From contig NZ_VEGI01000008.1 of NCBI RefSeq assembly GCF_007679325.1, positions 1-41,680 on the forward strand: 41,680 nt of DNA, given 5' to 3'. Below are positions 30,760 to 39,177 of this stretch, one piece after another (positions within the stretch are counted from its first letter, which is position 1; every line of letters starts with the position of its first letter). Below the pieces are notes generated by a model. The model did no database searches and was not told the DNA's origin. It saw only the letters and a list, made by a program, of their open reading frames with translations. Both the position numbers and the translations under genes were made by a program. The DNA is from Arthrobacter sp. U41. Its GTDB lineage: Bacteria > Actinomycetota > Actinomycetes > Actinomycetales > Micrococcaceae.

Positions 30760-31830
30760 TCAGACCGAAGAGCGTTCTAGCAGCGGACAGCCGACTAATT
30801 GCTGGTCGGCAATTATCGGCTGTCCTGCTGTCAGAGCTGCGAGCGTCTGGACTCCCAGGGCGCCCATTTTTTCAAACGGCAACGCAACCGTGGTCAGCTT
30901 GGGCCTCAGGTAGGCCGCAATCAGTTCCTGGTTGTCGAAGCCGATCACGGCGATGTCTCCGGGGATGGTCAGGCCCCGTTCTTTGATGGCGTCGTAAGCG
31001 CCCATCGCCATGCGGTCATTGAGGCAGAACAGCGCGGTTGGCCTGTCCTTTTCCGTGTAGCGGTCCAGGATTTCACAGGCGGCCTCGTACCCGCCGTCAG
31101 CCGTCGCATGTCCGGGCACCACGAGCTCCGGGTCCAGCTCGAGGCCGGCGTCGGCAAGTGCTTCGCGGGCACCTGCCAAACGTCCGACTGCTGCCGGAAT
31201 ATCCGGGTCCAGGTTGATCACTCCGATCCGGCGGTGGCCGGCTTGGAGCAAACGTTCGACGGCGACGCGGCCGCCCGCTCGCTCGTCGGGGACGATCGAG
31301 GGCAGCCTTCCGTCCGCATCGAAGCAGTTGATCAGGACGGTGGGTACCTCGTTGGCGCTTTCGGGAACGTGAACGCCCCGGTGGTACGTGGCTGCATAGA
31401 GAAGGCCTTCCACCCGTTGTTCCAGCAGCTTTTCAATGGCGGCATCTTCCATGCCCTGGTTGGGTCCTACGGCATCGGCCTGGTCGGAGGGCGCGATGAG
31501 CAGGAATCGACGGTCAAGCCAGGCCTGGTCCTGTGCACCTTTGATGATGTCGACGGCGAACGGTGCCGTCACGATCTCGGTGACAATCCCGTACCAATCA
31601 CTGCGCTGGGATGCCAGTGCACGTGCCCCGGCATTCGGGCGGTAGCCCAAGACCTGAACAGCTTCATTGATCCGGGCGCGGGTCTCCTCGGAGATGCTGG
31701 CATTTTCGCGGTTGCTCAGCACGAACGAGACCGCGGTCCGGGAAACGCCGGCGTGCTTGGCAACATCATTCATGGTGACACCCCGCTGCCGCGCAGCCGC
31801 GGCATGGTTCGAGGTGGTGGTCTTCGCCAT
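30760..31830 (-). CDS. LacI-family repressor of fructan system A
   Basis: The 356-residue protein has an N-terminal LacI helix-turn-helix (TMNDVAKHAGVSRTAVSFVL, about residues 19-38), a hinge with RPNAGARALASQ near 73-84 and a periplasmic-binding-type effector domain. Recognition-helix residues are SRTAVSF. It is the first gene of system A and its own promoter region has two palindromic operators (31870-31881, 31901-31912), so it should repress itself and, by readthrough, the whole operon. The inducer is probably fructose or a fructan-derived oligosaccharide; that is inference from the gene context. ATG 31830 is preceded by CGGAG. Confidence 0.93.
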   Translation of the reverse strand: MAKTTTSNHAAAARQRGVTMNDVAKHAGVSRTAVSFVLSNRENASISEETRARINEAVQVLGYRPNAGARALASQRSDWYGIVTEIVTAPFAVDIIKGAQDQAWLDRRFLLIAPSDQADAVGPNQGMEDAAIEKLLEQRVEGLLYAATYHRGVHVPESANEVPTVLINCFDADGRLPSIVPDERAGGRVAVERLLQAGHRRIGVINLDPDIPAAVGRLAGAREALADAGLELDPELVVPGHATADGGYEAACEILDRYTEKDRPTALFCLNDRMAMGAYDAIKERGLTIPGDIAVIGFDNQELIAAYLRPKLTTVALPFEKMGALGVQTLAALTAGQPIIADQQLVGCPLLERSSV

Positions 31831-31869
31831 TGAATACTCCGGTGGTGGTCGGTGATGCTGCCAAGTAGG

Positions 31870-31881
31870 TAACGCGCGTTA
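31870..31881. promoter_or_regulatory. LacI-type operator A1, perfect palindrome
   Basis: TAACGCGCGTTA is a perfect 12-bp palindrome with the central CG step typical of LacI-family sites; with one flanking base on each side it extends to 14 bp (31869-31882). It lies between the promoter and the start of the LacI gene of system A. Its centre is 31 bp from that of operator A2. Confidence 0.8.
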
Positions 31882-31897
31882 CTAGCGCATGTGATAG

Positions 31898-31927
31898 AGG
31901 TTACGCGCGTTACTGGATCTGTGTCAA
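31898..31927 (-). promoter_or_regulatory. Promoter of LacI gene and system A
   Basis: On the minus strand TTGACA (31922-31927) is followed after 18 bases by TAACCT (31898-31903). Operator A2 overlaps the -10 box and spacer. Transcription would begin near 31891, just before operator A1, which is well placed for repression of initiation. Confidence 0.65.
31901..31912. promoter_or_regulatory. LacI-type operator A2, near-perfect palindrome
   Basis: TTACGCGCGTTA matches operator A1 at 11 of 12 positions. It overlaps the -10 box and spacer of the promoter. The pair of sites about three helical turns apart would allow two dimers to bind the same DNA face. Confidence 0.75.
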
Positions 31928-32018
31928 GGGTTACGTTTGGGATGGCCCACGGCACGCCTTCCGTCACGGGATCGCGGTCAGCGAAGCGCGATGAGCAGCC
32001 CTGGCGGGGGAGAGGATC

Positions 32019-32057
32019 CCCTCGTGCACAGCGTTGGGCAAGGCTGTGCACCGAGGG
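32019..32057. terminator. Hairpin terminator after the fructokinase gene
   Basis: GTGCACAGC (32024-32032) pairs with GCTGTGCAC (32043-32051), and the stem continues with CCCTC/GAGGG (32019-32023 and 32053-32057) across one bulged C. It begins 7 bases after the stop of the fructokinase gene on the minus strand, so it probably ends system B before system A begins. Confidence 0.65.
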
Positions 32058-32063
32058 TTGGTG

Positions 32064-33020
32064 CTACGAGTGCGAATGCAGCTGGGGCTGATGCTGAAGC
32101 TTTGAGCGGAGTTCGCCTTCGGTTGGGGGCCGCGCGCCGGCCCGGGACACGGTGATCGCGGCCGCAGCGGCCGCAGTGCACCCCAACTGGTCAAGGACCG
32201 AAGGCGCCAGGCCGCCGGTTCCGCGGGTGAGGAGTCCCAGGATCAGGGCCGACATGTAGGAATCGCCAGCGCCAATGGTGTCAACCACGGAGGTCTTCAC
32301 CGCAGGAATGCTGAGGGAGGTGGTGGGGGTCGCGAGCAATGAGCCTGATGAGCCCCTGGTGATGACGGCCAGCTCCGCTCCCAGACCCAGTATGTGTGCG
32401 GCGGTTTCCTCCAAGGCCTTCTTCGGGTAAAGCCATTCGGCGTCCTCATCGCTGAGTTTGACGACGCTGGTGAGCTGCACCAGCTCCTCGAAAGTCTGCC
32501 GTGCTTCGGCATGGGTTCCGAGCAGGGCTGGCCTAATGTTGGGATCGTAGGTGACGATGCACTCGCTGCCGACTTCCTGGAGCATTGCTTTGACGCGGCC
32601 GGCGCCCGGTGACAGGAAACTCGCAATCGAACCGGTGTGAACCACCTTGGGCGGTGTACGTGCAAGATCCACCGGTTCCACATCCCAGGAGATGTCGAAG
32701 GCGTAGCCCGCCGAGCCATCGCGCGCGATGGTGGCGGTCGCCGTCGACGTTCTCTCCAGAGACCGGGAGCCGGGCAAGAGCGTCACCCCGGCCCCGGCGA
32801 GGTGCTCCTCGAGTGCATCACCACGGCGGTCAGTACCCATGGAAGTGAGCAGTCCAGTGCTCACTCCCAGGCGGGCCAGGCCGTAGGCGACATTGGCCGG
32901 TGAACCGCCGGGATGTTCATTGGTCCCCTCAGGCGTGCTGACGACGTCGATCAGGGCTTCCCCGATAACAACGACGTCCATCACCTGCCCGGGAGGGTTT
33001 TGTTTCCCGTTGTTGTGCAT
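32064..33020 (-). CDS. PfkB-family fructokinase
   Basis: The 318-residue protein is a ribokinase/PfkB kinase with the N-terminal signature GGSPANVAYGLARLG (residues 38-52) and the C-terminal DTIGAGDSYMSAL, in which Asp253 is the catalytic base. The central YDPNIRP near 158 is common in bacterial fructokinases. It should phosphorylate fructose freed by the GH32 enzyme, giving fructose 6-phosphate for glycolysis. AAGGAA precedes the ATG at 33020; an in-frame ATG at 32981 starts directly at the first strand but has no good site. It is the last gene of system B, 28 bases after the GH32 gene, and is followed by a terminator hairpin. Confidence 0.92.
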   Translation of the reverse strand: MHNNGKQNPPGQVMDVVVIGEALIDVVSTPEGTNEHPGGSPANVAYGLARLGVSTGLLTSMGTDRRGDALEEHLAGAGVTLLPGSRSLERTSTATATIARDGSAGYAFDISWDVEPVDLARTPPKVVHTGSIASFLSPGAGRVKAMLQEVGSECIVTYDPNIRPALLGTHAEARQTFEELVQLTSVVKLSDEDAEWLYPKKALEETAAHILGLGAELAVITRGSSGSLLATPTTSLSIPAVKTSVVDTIGAGDSYMSALILGLLTRGTGGLAPSVLDQLGCTAAAAAAITVSRAGARPPTEGELRSKLQHQPQLHSHS

Positions 33021-33048
33021 GTCTGTGATTCCTTGTTCTGGTGCTGCC

Positions 33049-34566
33049 CTACCCGAGCTGCGTGACCTGGAGGGTGTTGATGGTTGCCGCGCCGCCGACG
33101 GCGTAAACGGCGAGGTCGGTGCTGGTCTCGGCCGGGAAGATCAGTTCGGTCATGGTGACCTGGCCGCCTTGGGCAAAGACTTCAACGGAGCAGCGGTCCA
33201 CGAAGATGGTGAGGTCGTAGGACCCCTGCACTGCCAGGACGGGAGCGGTGTCGATGGAGCTGAAGGACGCGTGGAAGTCTGTCCTGCCGGATTCGCGCCG
33301 GTCCACGAACAGTGTGTCTTGCCCGGGCCGGATGCCCACGCGGGTTCCCTTGACGCCGTCTCCGCGCAGGATGAGACCGAATTCTTCTGCGCTTCCGGGA
33401 GTGAAGTTGACGTCAATGCGCTGGACCGTGCCGGCCGCGCCCGCCAGAACCTGCACGCCGTCGTGGATGGTGCTTCCGGAAAGACGGAACGATTCAGTGT
33501 CAGCCAGGGCTGTCCCATCACCTGCGGGCTGCTGGACCAGGGACAGCTTTCCATCGCTGGTCTGGAGTGAAATTTCGCGGGCCAGGCTCATGGGGCTGCG
33601 CCAGGGTGAGGTGGGGATGTGGTTGGCGTATTCCCAGTTGTTCATCCAGGCGATCATGAGGCGGCGGTTGTCAGGGGCGTCGCTGAAGGAGACGGCGGCG
33701 TAATAGTCCCGGCCCCAGTCCAGCCAGCGGTATTCTCCCAGCCGGTCAGGGTCCTGCAGGCCTTCGGTTACCGTGCTGGCGGAGGTGAAGGTGGTTCCGT
33801 CGAAGTCGCCGATGAAGTATTGGCCGGCTGAGCCGTTGTTGGGTCCGCCGGGGTTGAGGTTGACGGTGAGGACCCACTTGAAGTTTTCCGGGTCGCCGTC
33901 CACGGACAGGGGAAACAGGTCAGGGCATTCCCAAACGCCGCCGGTGGCGTTTGCGGGGCCGAAAGTGCTCAGGGGTTCCCAGTTCTTCAGGTCGCGGGAT
34001 TTGTAGAAGACCACCTGGAAGTCTTTGGCCTCGACGGCGACCATCACCCAGTAGCTGCCCGCGCCGCCGTCGTACCGGATGACCTTGGGATCCCGGAACT
34101 CGGCGGACCCGCGGCTAAGAACGGGGTTGCCTGTGTGTTTTGTCCAGCTGTAGCCCCCGTCCAGGCTGTAGGCCAGGGACTGGGCCTGGACGCCCTCATG
34201 CAGTGTGCCCGGTTTGAAGGCGCTGGTGTAGATCGCCACGAGGGGGGCAACGGATCCGCTGCCGAATCCGCTGGTGTTGTGACGGTCATGGACGACGCTG
34301 CCGGAAAAGATGTCTTCGTTCCCGTCGCAGGCGATGGCGACGGGGTGCTCGGTCCAGGACAGCAGGTCTGCGGAGGTGGCGTGACCCCAGGACATGTTTC
34401 CCCAAACGTTTCCCAGCGGGTTGTTCTGGTAATAGAGGTGGTAGACGCCTTCATGAAAGATCAGGCCATTGGGGTCATTGAGCCAGGTGTCCTGTGCGGT
34501 GTAGTGCAGGGCCGGGCGGTAGCTGTCAGCGGTGGCTGCCGTACTGATCGAGGTGATTGTTTCCAT
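33049..34566 (-). CDS. GH32 beta-fructosidase (levanase/inulinase/invertase type)
   Basis: The 505-residue GH32 protein has all three standard motifs: WLNDPNG with nucleophile Asp31, FRDP with Asp159, and WECPDLF with acid/base Glu213. The C-terminal sandwich carries DRCSVEVFAQGG. The IAWMNNW motif before the sandwich is typical of exo-acting levanases and inulinases. No signal peptide is present, so it should work in the cytoplasm on oligomers imported by the MalFG-type transporter. AAGGAA precedes ATG 34566. It lies between the permease gene and the fructokinase gene, with short gaps of 23 and 28 bases, so it is part of the same operon. Confidence 0.93.
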   Translation of the reverse strand: METITSISTAATADSYRPALHYTAQDTWLNDPNGLIFHEGVYHLYYQNNPLGNVWGNMSWGHATSADLLSWTEHPVAIACDGNEDIFSGSVVHDRHNTSGFGSGSVAPLVAIYTSAFKPGTLHEGVQAQSLAYSLDGGYSWTKHTGNPVLSRGSAEFRDPKVIRYDGGAGSYWVMVAVEAKDFQVVFYKSRDLKNWEPLSTFGPANATGGVWECPDLFPLSVDGDPENFKWVLTVNLNPGGPNNGSAGQYFIGDFDGTTFTSASTVTEGLQDPDRLGEYRWLDWGRDYYAAVSFSDAPDNRRLMIAWMNNWEYANHIPTSPWRSPMSLAREISLQTSDGKLSLVQQPAGDGTALADTESFRLSGSTIHDGVQVLAGAAGTVQRIDVNFTPGSAEEFGLILRGDGVKGTRVGIRPGQDTLFVDRRESGRTDFHASFSSIDTAPVLAVQGSYDLTIFVDRCSVEVFAQGGQVTMTELIFPAETSTDLAVYAVGGAATINTLQVTQLG

Positions 34567-34589
34567 GAGGTTCCTTATGAAGGTCAGTG

Positions 34590-35501
34590 TTATTTGCTCG
34601 CGCCGGCCGTGAGGCCCTCGCGCAGGGTGCGTTGGCCGAAGATAAAGACCACCAGTGCGGGCAGCATGGACAGGATCACGCCGGCGAGGACCACCGAGAT
34701 GCTCCCGGTGCCGAGGTTGCCCTGGAGCGTGACCAGGCCGAGGGGAAGAGTGAAGTTCTGTTCGCTGATAGTGAGGATCAGAGGCCGGAAGAACTCGTTC
34801 CAGTGGAAGTTGAAGGCAAGGATCCCGACGATGGCCATGCCCGGGACCGCCAACGGTACGTAAACGGAACGGAAGATTCGCCAGGGTCCGGCACCGTCCA
34901 GGGCGGCCGCTTCCGCGAAGTCATTTGGCAGGCCCAGGAAGTACTGGCGCATCAGGAAGGTGCCAAAGGCGGTGGGAATGGCCGGCAGGATCAGGGCCAG
35001 CAGGGTATCGGACAGACCCATTCCCCGGATGAGCATGAACACCGGAACGATGGTGACTTGCACCGGAACCATCATCGTGGCCAGCACCAACGAGAAGATG
35101 GCCTTCTTGCCACGGAAGTCCAGACGGGCGAAGGCGTAGCCGGCCAGCGTGGCGGAAGCCATCTGGCCAAGCGCGATCAGCCCGGTCACCAGGGCGCTGT
35201 TCAGGACCAGGAGGCCGACGTTGATCTGCCTGAACACCTCTTGGTAGGCGGTGAAGTCAGGGTTGAGGGGCAGGAAGGACGGCGGCAGATTGAAGGACTC
35301 CGACGGCGTTCGCAGCGAGGTGGACAGGGTCCACAGAACAGGGCCGAGGGTCAGGGCCGCAGCCACCGCTAGCGCGGCGTATCTGCCGATGGTTCCTGCA
35401 GCGGGCAGGCGGCTGTTGCGGTGGGGCTTGCGGGTGGCCGGCGTGCCGGTGGTGGAAACCGTATGCTCGCTGGTCCTGGTCTGCAGGGTCTGGCTGGACA
35501 T
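34590..35501 (-). CDS. ABC transporter permease, MalG type (carbohydrate uptake family 1)
   Basis: The 303-residue membrane protein has six predicted helices and the EAA loop FAEAAALDGAGPWRIFRSVY with the following PLAVPG, which is typical of MalG-type sugar permeases. The N-terminal 40 residues are hydrophilic and Thr-rich. I chose ATG 35501, preceded by GTGAGG, over the GTG at 35513 that overlaps the upstream stop by four bases; both are possible. With the MalF-type protein it forms the system B channel. No ATPase gene is in the operon, so a shared MsiK-like ATPase encoded elsewhere is the likely partner, as is usual in actinobacteria. Confidence 0.92.
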   Translation of the reverse strand: MSSQTLQTRTSEHTVSTTGTPATRKPHRNSRLPAAGTIGRYAALAVAAALTLGPVLWTLSTSLRTPSESFNLPPSFLPLNPDFTAYQEVFRQINVGLLVLNSALVTGLIALGQMASATLAGYAFARLDFRGKKAIFSLVLATMMVPVQVTIVPVFMLIRGMGLSDTLLALILPAIPTAFGTFLMRQYFLGLPNDFAEAAALDGAGPWRIFRSVYVPLAVPGMAIVGILAFNFHWNEFFRPLILTISEQNFTLPLGLVTLQGNLGTGSISVVLAGVILSMLPALVVFIFGQRTLREGLTAGASK

Positions 35502-35509
35502 AAGGGACC

Positions 35510-36439
35510 TCACTGGTAGAAGACGAAGCGGCGGCTGAGGCGGAATTGCAGAGCGGTGACGGCAAGGATCAGCACGGTCAGTACCAGGCCGATGGCCGAG
35601 GCTTCGCCGAATTCCAGTTGCTGGAAGGCGGATTCAAAGATCACCATGACGGCGGTGCGGGTGGAATCCCCTGGACCGCCGTTGGTCAGTACATAGGGCT
35701 GGTCGAAGACCTGCAGTGCACTGATGATCGCCATAACGGAGGCGACCAGCACGGTGGGGCTGATCAGGGGAAGTGTGACGTAGCTGAACTGTTTCCAACC
35801 CGTGGCGCCGTCCAGGTTTGCTGCCTCGTGCAGTTCTTTCGGAATGTTGCTCAGGGCGCCGAGGAAGAGGAGGAAGGAGAACCCGAAGTTTTGCCAGACG
35901 TAGACCAGCACGACGACGGCGGCGGAGGCCACCGGACTGGTCAGCCAGGGTACTGCGGGAATGCCGATGAGCGACAGGAGCCAGTTCACCACGCCGAACT
36001 GTTCGTTGAACATGTACCGCATGAAGATGGACACCGACGCGGCTGACAGCACCAGGGGAAAGAAGAAGGTGGAACGGAGGAAGACCCTGAGCCAGGACGG
36101 CATCCTGGCCTGGAGCATTGAAGCCAGGCTGAGTGCGATGCCAAGTTGAAGGATGACCGCGACGGCGACGAACACGATGGTGTTCAGGAAGGACACCCGG
36201 ACGGTGGGGTCCTGGGCCAGGGAGGCGAAGTTGTCCAGACCGACGAACTGGGGTGCTGAAATGATGTCCCATCGGAAGAACGCCAGGACCAGCGAGCCGA
36301 TGATCGGAAGGAAGGTGAACAGGGCCATCCCCAGCAGCGTGGGGGCAAGGAAAATAATCGCCAGCCATCGCTCGACGAACGAGCGGCGCGCGGCCGGTGG
36401 CTTTACGGTTTGGCGTGGGGCGGTGGAAGTGGTGGTCAT
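35510..36439 (-). CDS. ABC transporter permease, MalF type (carbohydrate uptake family 1)
   Basis: The 309-residue membrane protein has a first helix around residues 28-52 (LAIIFLAPTLLGMALFTFLP) and five more. The EAA loop ELHEAANLDGATGWKQFSYV with TLPLISPT is typical of MalF/UgpA-type sugar permeases. AGGAGG precedes ATG 36439, which also overlaps the stop of the binding-protein gene (ATGA). It pairs with the MalG-type protein encoded directly after it, with no gap between the genes. Confidence 0.93.
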   Translation of the reverse strand: MTTTSTAPRQTVKPPAARRSFVERWLAIIFLAPTLLGMALFTFLPIIGSLVLAFFRWDIISAPQFVGLDNFASLAQDPTVRVSFLNTIVFVAVAVILQLGIALSLASMLQARMPSWLRVFLRSTFFFPLVLSAASVSIFMRYMFNEQFGVVNWLLSLIGIPAVPWLTSPVASAAVVVLVYVWQNFGFSFLLFLGALSNIPKELHEAANLDGATGWKQFSYVTLPLISPTVLVASVMAIISALQVFDQPYVLTNGGPGDSTRTAVMVIFESAFQQLEFGEASAIGLVLTVLILAVTALQFRLSRRFVFYQ

Positions 36440-37896
36440 GCGTTCCTCCTGAGGGCCAGTTCGAGATCACGCTGCAGGGTGCCCATTGCTGTCCGTACGT
36501 CTGCGGAGCTGCCGCTGACAGCGGAGGAAACGTTTTTCATCAGGGCAGTTTCCACGGCGGCTTGCTGGGGCGGCGCGGGTATCGGACCGGAGGTGGGGAA
36601 CCTGTCGAGGGTGTCGTAGAAGACTTTCCAGTGCCGGGGTCCGGTGGCGGCGTAAAAGGACTCGTTCACCATCGAACGGCGGGTGGGAGTGGTGTTCGGC
36701 TTGGGAATGGCCAGCTGCATCGCTTCGCGGCCGGAGCAGAACTTCACCCATTCCCAGGCGGCGTCCTTGTCCTTCGCCGTGCGCATGATCGCGTAGCCGG
36801 CAGCGCCGAACTGGTGCCGCTGCGTCCGCCAGCGCGGGAAGAACTGCACATCGAACTGGTCGGCCGTCATTCCGGCATCATGCAGGCCCTGCGCCCAGTA
36901 ACCGCCTGCCGGCGTGGTGCCGATGCGGTTGTTCCCGAACAAGCCAACCAGGGCGTTGCCGCCCCCGGACTCAGGCCGCACGCCGAGTCCTTCGGCAACA
37001 AGTTCGCGCAGGTAGTCAAAGGTCTCGATAACCCGCGCGTCCTCGGCGTTGGGGGCCAGCCACTGATACCCCCCGCCGCGGGTCGCCCGGGCAGGGTCCT
37101 TGGGATAAAAGCGGTCCCAAAGCCAGTCCCCGCCGGAAGCCTTGCTCTCAGTGAGGAAGCTGGTGTCGTTGGCGTACAGCCATGGCACTACTCCGCCAAA
37201 AAGCCGGTTGGTCCAGTAGTACGGGGTGAAGTCGGCCGGGCGTGCTTTCCGCAGGGCGCGGAGGGTGGCGCTGAAGTCATCCTGTGTCCATTCGTCCTTA
37301 GGCCGGTCAAGGCCGGCCTGGGCGAAGGTTGTGGTATTCAAATACATGTTCGCCGCGTTCCAGTCCAGTGGAAGCTGGTAAAGGCTTCCCTGGTACATGA
37401 AGGCTTCCAGCAGGCTCGGATGAACGTCATCGAAATAGTCGCTCATGTCGGTTGCGTCCCGGCGGACATAATCATCCAGTGGCTCGGCGAGCTTGTCGGC
37501 AAAAAGCTGGGCGCCCTCGGTGGCCACATAGACGACGTCCGGAGGCGTGCCGGCCGCTACCATGGTGAGGATTTTCGAAAAGAAATCCTTCCAGTCCGCG
37601 CCCTGGATGGCCTGCAGTTGGACCGGAATATCCGGGTGGGCGGCGGTGAAAGCCTGAACCAGGCCCTGGCGGGCGGCGGCGTCCGCGGCGGTTCCAAGGA
37701 TGGCGATTTTCAGTGCTTTGCTGCTTCGGCCCGGAATGTCACTTCCGGTAAGCCGTGGCCAGGCGCCCACCGTGGCTCCCGCAACAGCGACGCCGGTAAG
37801 GCCCAGCAGGGAACGCCGCGTGAGCTGTGACAGTCCGCTGCCGGACCGCATCGCAGACGGGGGGGTTGTTGGCCCAGGTGTCTTTTCAGACTTCAT
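36436..37896 (-). CDS. Sugar ABC transporter substrate-binding protein with Tat-type signal
   Basis: The 486-residue protein is a family-1 (MalE-type) sugar-binding protein. It has AHPDIPVQLQAI near residue 86, the signature region DFFSKILTMVAAGTPPDVVY and WEWVKF near the C-terminal third. The signal contains LTRRSLLGLTGVAVAG near residue 26, a twin-arginine pattern. Unusually for a monoderm binding protein, there is no Cys after the hydrophobic core, so no lipobox is seen. It may be held by its uncleaved signal or another partner, or be released. AGGAGG precedes the ATG at 37896, which lies just downstream of an operator. It is the first gene of system B. Confidence 0.9.
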   Translation of the reverse strand: MKSEKTPGPTTPPSAMRSGSGLSQLTRRSLLGLTGVAVAGATVGAWPRLTGSDIPGRSSKALKIAILGTAADAAARQGLVQAFTAAHPDIPVQLQAIQGADWKDFFSKILTMVAAGTPPDVVYVATEGAQLFADKLAEPLDDYVRRDATDMSDYFDDVHPSLLEAFMYQGSLYQLPLDWNAANMYLNTTTFAQAGLDRPKDEWTQDDFSATLRALRKARPADFTPYYWTNRLFGGVVPWLYANDTSFLTESKASGGDWLWDRFYPKDPARATRGGGYQWLAPNAEDARVIETFDYLRELVAEGLGVRPESGGGNALVGLFGNNRIGTTPAGGYWAQGLHDAGMTADQFDVQFFPRWRTQRHQFGAAGYAIMRTAKDKDAAWEWVKFCSGREAMQLAIPKPNTTPTRRSMVNESFYAATGPRHWKVFYDTLDRFPTSGPIPAPPQQAAVETALMKNVSSAVSGSSADVRTAMGTLQRDLELALRRNA

Positions 37897-37909
37897 TGTC
37901 GGCTCCTCC

Positions 37910-37921
37910 TAACACGTGTTA
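37910..37921. promoter_or_regulatory. LacI-type operator B1, perfect palindrome
   Basis: TAACACGTGTTA is a perfect 12-bp palindrome placed between the -10 box and the ribosome binding site of the system B binding-protein gene. It differs from operator A1 at one position per half-site. Its centre is 32 bp from that of operator B2. Confidence 0.82.
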
Positions 37922-37924
37922 AGT

Positions 37925-37954
37925 AGAGTAAAGAGCCGACCTAACACGTGTCAA
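37925..37954 (-). promoter_or_regulatory. Promoter of fructan system B
   Basis: On the minus strand TTGACA (37949-37954) is followed after 18 bases by TACTCT (37925-37930). The -35 box lies partly inside operator B2 and the start point would lie close to operator B1, so binding of the repressor should block the polymerase at both ends. Confidence 0.75.
37942..37953. promoter_or_regulatory. LacI-type operator B2, near-perfect palindrome
   Basis: TAACACGTGTCA matches operator B1 at 11 of 12 positions and overlaps the -35 box of the system B promoter. Two sites three helical turns apart flank the promoter core, the same arrangement as in system A. Confidence 0.78.
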
Positions 37955-38102
37955 GCAAGCTCTGGTCCTGTGCTGTTCATTACGACGTAAGCGGGACCTG
38001 CTGGAGGGCCGGCAGTGTTCGGGCGGGGGAGACAGGCCAGGGCTGGCAGTGCTCGTTCCTGCCGTGAGGCAATAGCCGCACTGTGGCTGAGGAAGCGTCC
38101 GT

Positions 38103-39146
38103 TTAGCCGGCCGGGACAGTAGCGGTGGAAGCGCGCGGGATGATCCGGCAGGGCATGTGGAGTGTTTCGGCTTCCGTATTCTCCACTGCCGGGGTTATTC
38201 CTTCGACTGCGTCCAACAGCAGGGACATGGCCGCTGCTCCGATTTCGGCGTGTGGAAGTGCCACCGTGGTCAGTGCGGGAACAAGGTTGGCGGCGAGGTT
38301 CTGCTGGTCGTCGTAGCCCACCACGGACAGATCCTGCGGTACGCGCAGCCCTGCGGCAGCAGCGTACAGCAACACGCCGGTGGCAACCCGGTCGTTGGAG
38401 CAAACGATCGCCGTCGGCCGGTCTCCGCCGCCCAGCACCGAGGCAGCGGCCCGGTAGCCCTCATCGATGTCCCATCCGGTCGTGTGGACATGCTGTTGTT
38501 CACGGCCCAGCCCCGCCTCGTCCATGGCCTCGCGGTACCCCTGTTCGCGCTGCGGGGCGGCGGGGGAGCTGGGGGTTCCGGTCAACAAGGTGATGCGGCG
38601 GTGGCCCAGATCAATCAGCAGCTTTGCCGCGGCGCGTCCGCCGTCGACCTCTGCCGGTATTACCGACTGGAGCTGGGAGCCGGCATCAGTGCAATTGGCC
38701 AGGATGGCGGGCAGGGCGAGCATTGCCGGCGGGGCGGTAATTTCGCGCAGGCTTCCGGTGGCGTACATGATTCCGTCTACCTGCCGGTGCACGAGTTGCT
38801 GTGCCGCAGCGCTTTCGCGGGCCGTGTCATGTTCTGTATCGACCACCAGGACCATGTACCCGCGGGCCAGGGCCGTGCGTGAGGCGCCGCTGATCAACCG
38901 ACCGGCGAAAGGGCTGGTGACGATGTCATCCGTGATGATACCGATCGTTGATGTGTGCTGGTTGCGAAGGCTGAGGGCAATGGAATTGGGCGTGTAATTC
39001 AACTCCGCCGCGGCGCGGAGCACCCGCTCCTGGCGTTCCGCGGTGACGTTGCCGTTTGCCCTGCCATTAAGGACCAGCGACACTGCGCTGCGGGATACAC
39101 CCGCCCGCTGCGCCACATCCAGTGCCGTCGCTTTACGATTGACCAT
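38103..39146 (-). CDS. LacI-family repressor of fructan system B
   Basis: The 347-residue protein has a LacI helix-turn-helix (TALDVAQRAGVSRSAVSLVL, about residues 7-26) and an effector-binding domain. The hinge reads TPNSIALSLRNQ, in which the usual Ala-Arg pair of the hinge helix is replaced. Recognition-helix residues are SRSAVSL, close to SRTAVSF of the system A regulator. A degenerate copy of its operator lies upstream of its own start (39178-39189), and two good copies flank the promoter of the following binding-protein gene, so it should control both. I chose ATG 39146, with GAGGGG upstream, over the GTG two codons earlier. A 206-bp gap separates it from the binding-protein gene. Confidence 0.92.
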   Translation of the reverse strand: MVNRKATALDVAQRAGVSRSAVSLVLNGRANGNVTAERQERVLRAAAELNYTPNSIALSLRNQHTSTIGIITDDIVTSPFAGRLISGASRTALARGYMVLVVDTEHDTARESAAAQQLVHRQVDGIMYATGSLREITAPPAMLALPAILANCTDAGSQLQSVIPAEVDGGRAAAKLLIDLGHRRITLLTGTPSSPAAPQREQGYREAMDEAGLGREQQHVHTTGWDIDEGYRAAASVLGGGDRPTAIVCSNDRVATGVLLYAAAAGLRVPQDLSVVGYDDQQNLAANLVPALTTVALPHAEIGAAAMSLLLDAVEGITPAVENTEAETLHMPCRIIPRASTATVPAG

Positions 39147-39177
39147 GCCCACCCCTCGCCTTTCGCTTTAGCATACC

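Noticed and set aside
30799..31833. Plus-strand open frame of 344 codons opposite the LacI gene
   Set aside because: The minus strand encodes a textbook LacI protein with a good ribosome binding site; the opposite frame is a shadow.
36397..37830. Long open frame of 477 codons on the plus strand
   Set aside because: It is antisense to the system B binding-protein gene, whose protein has clear family motifs; the plus-strand product has none.
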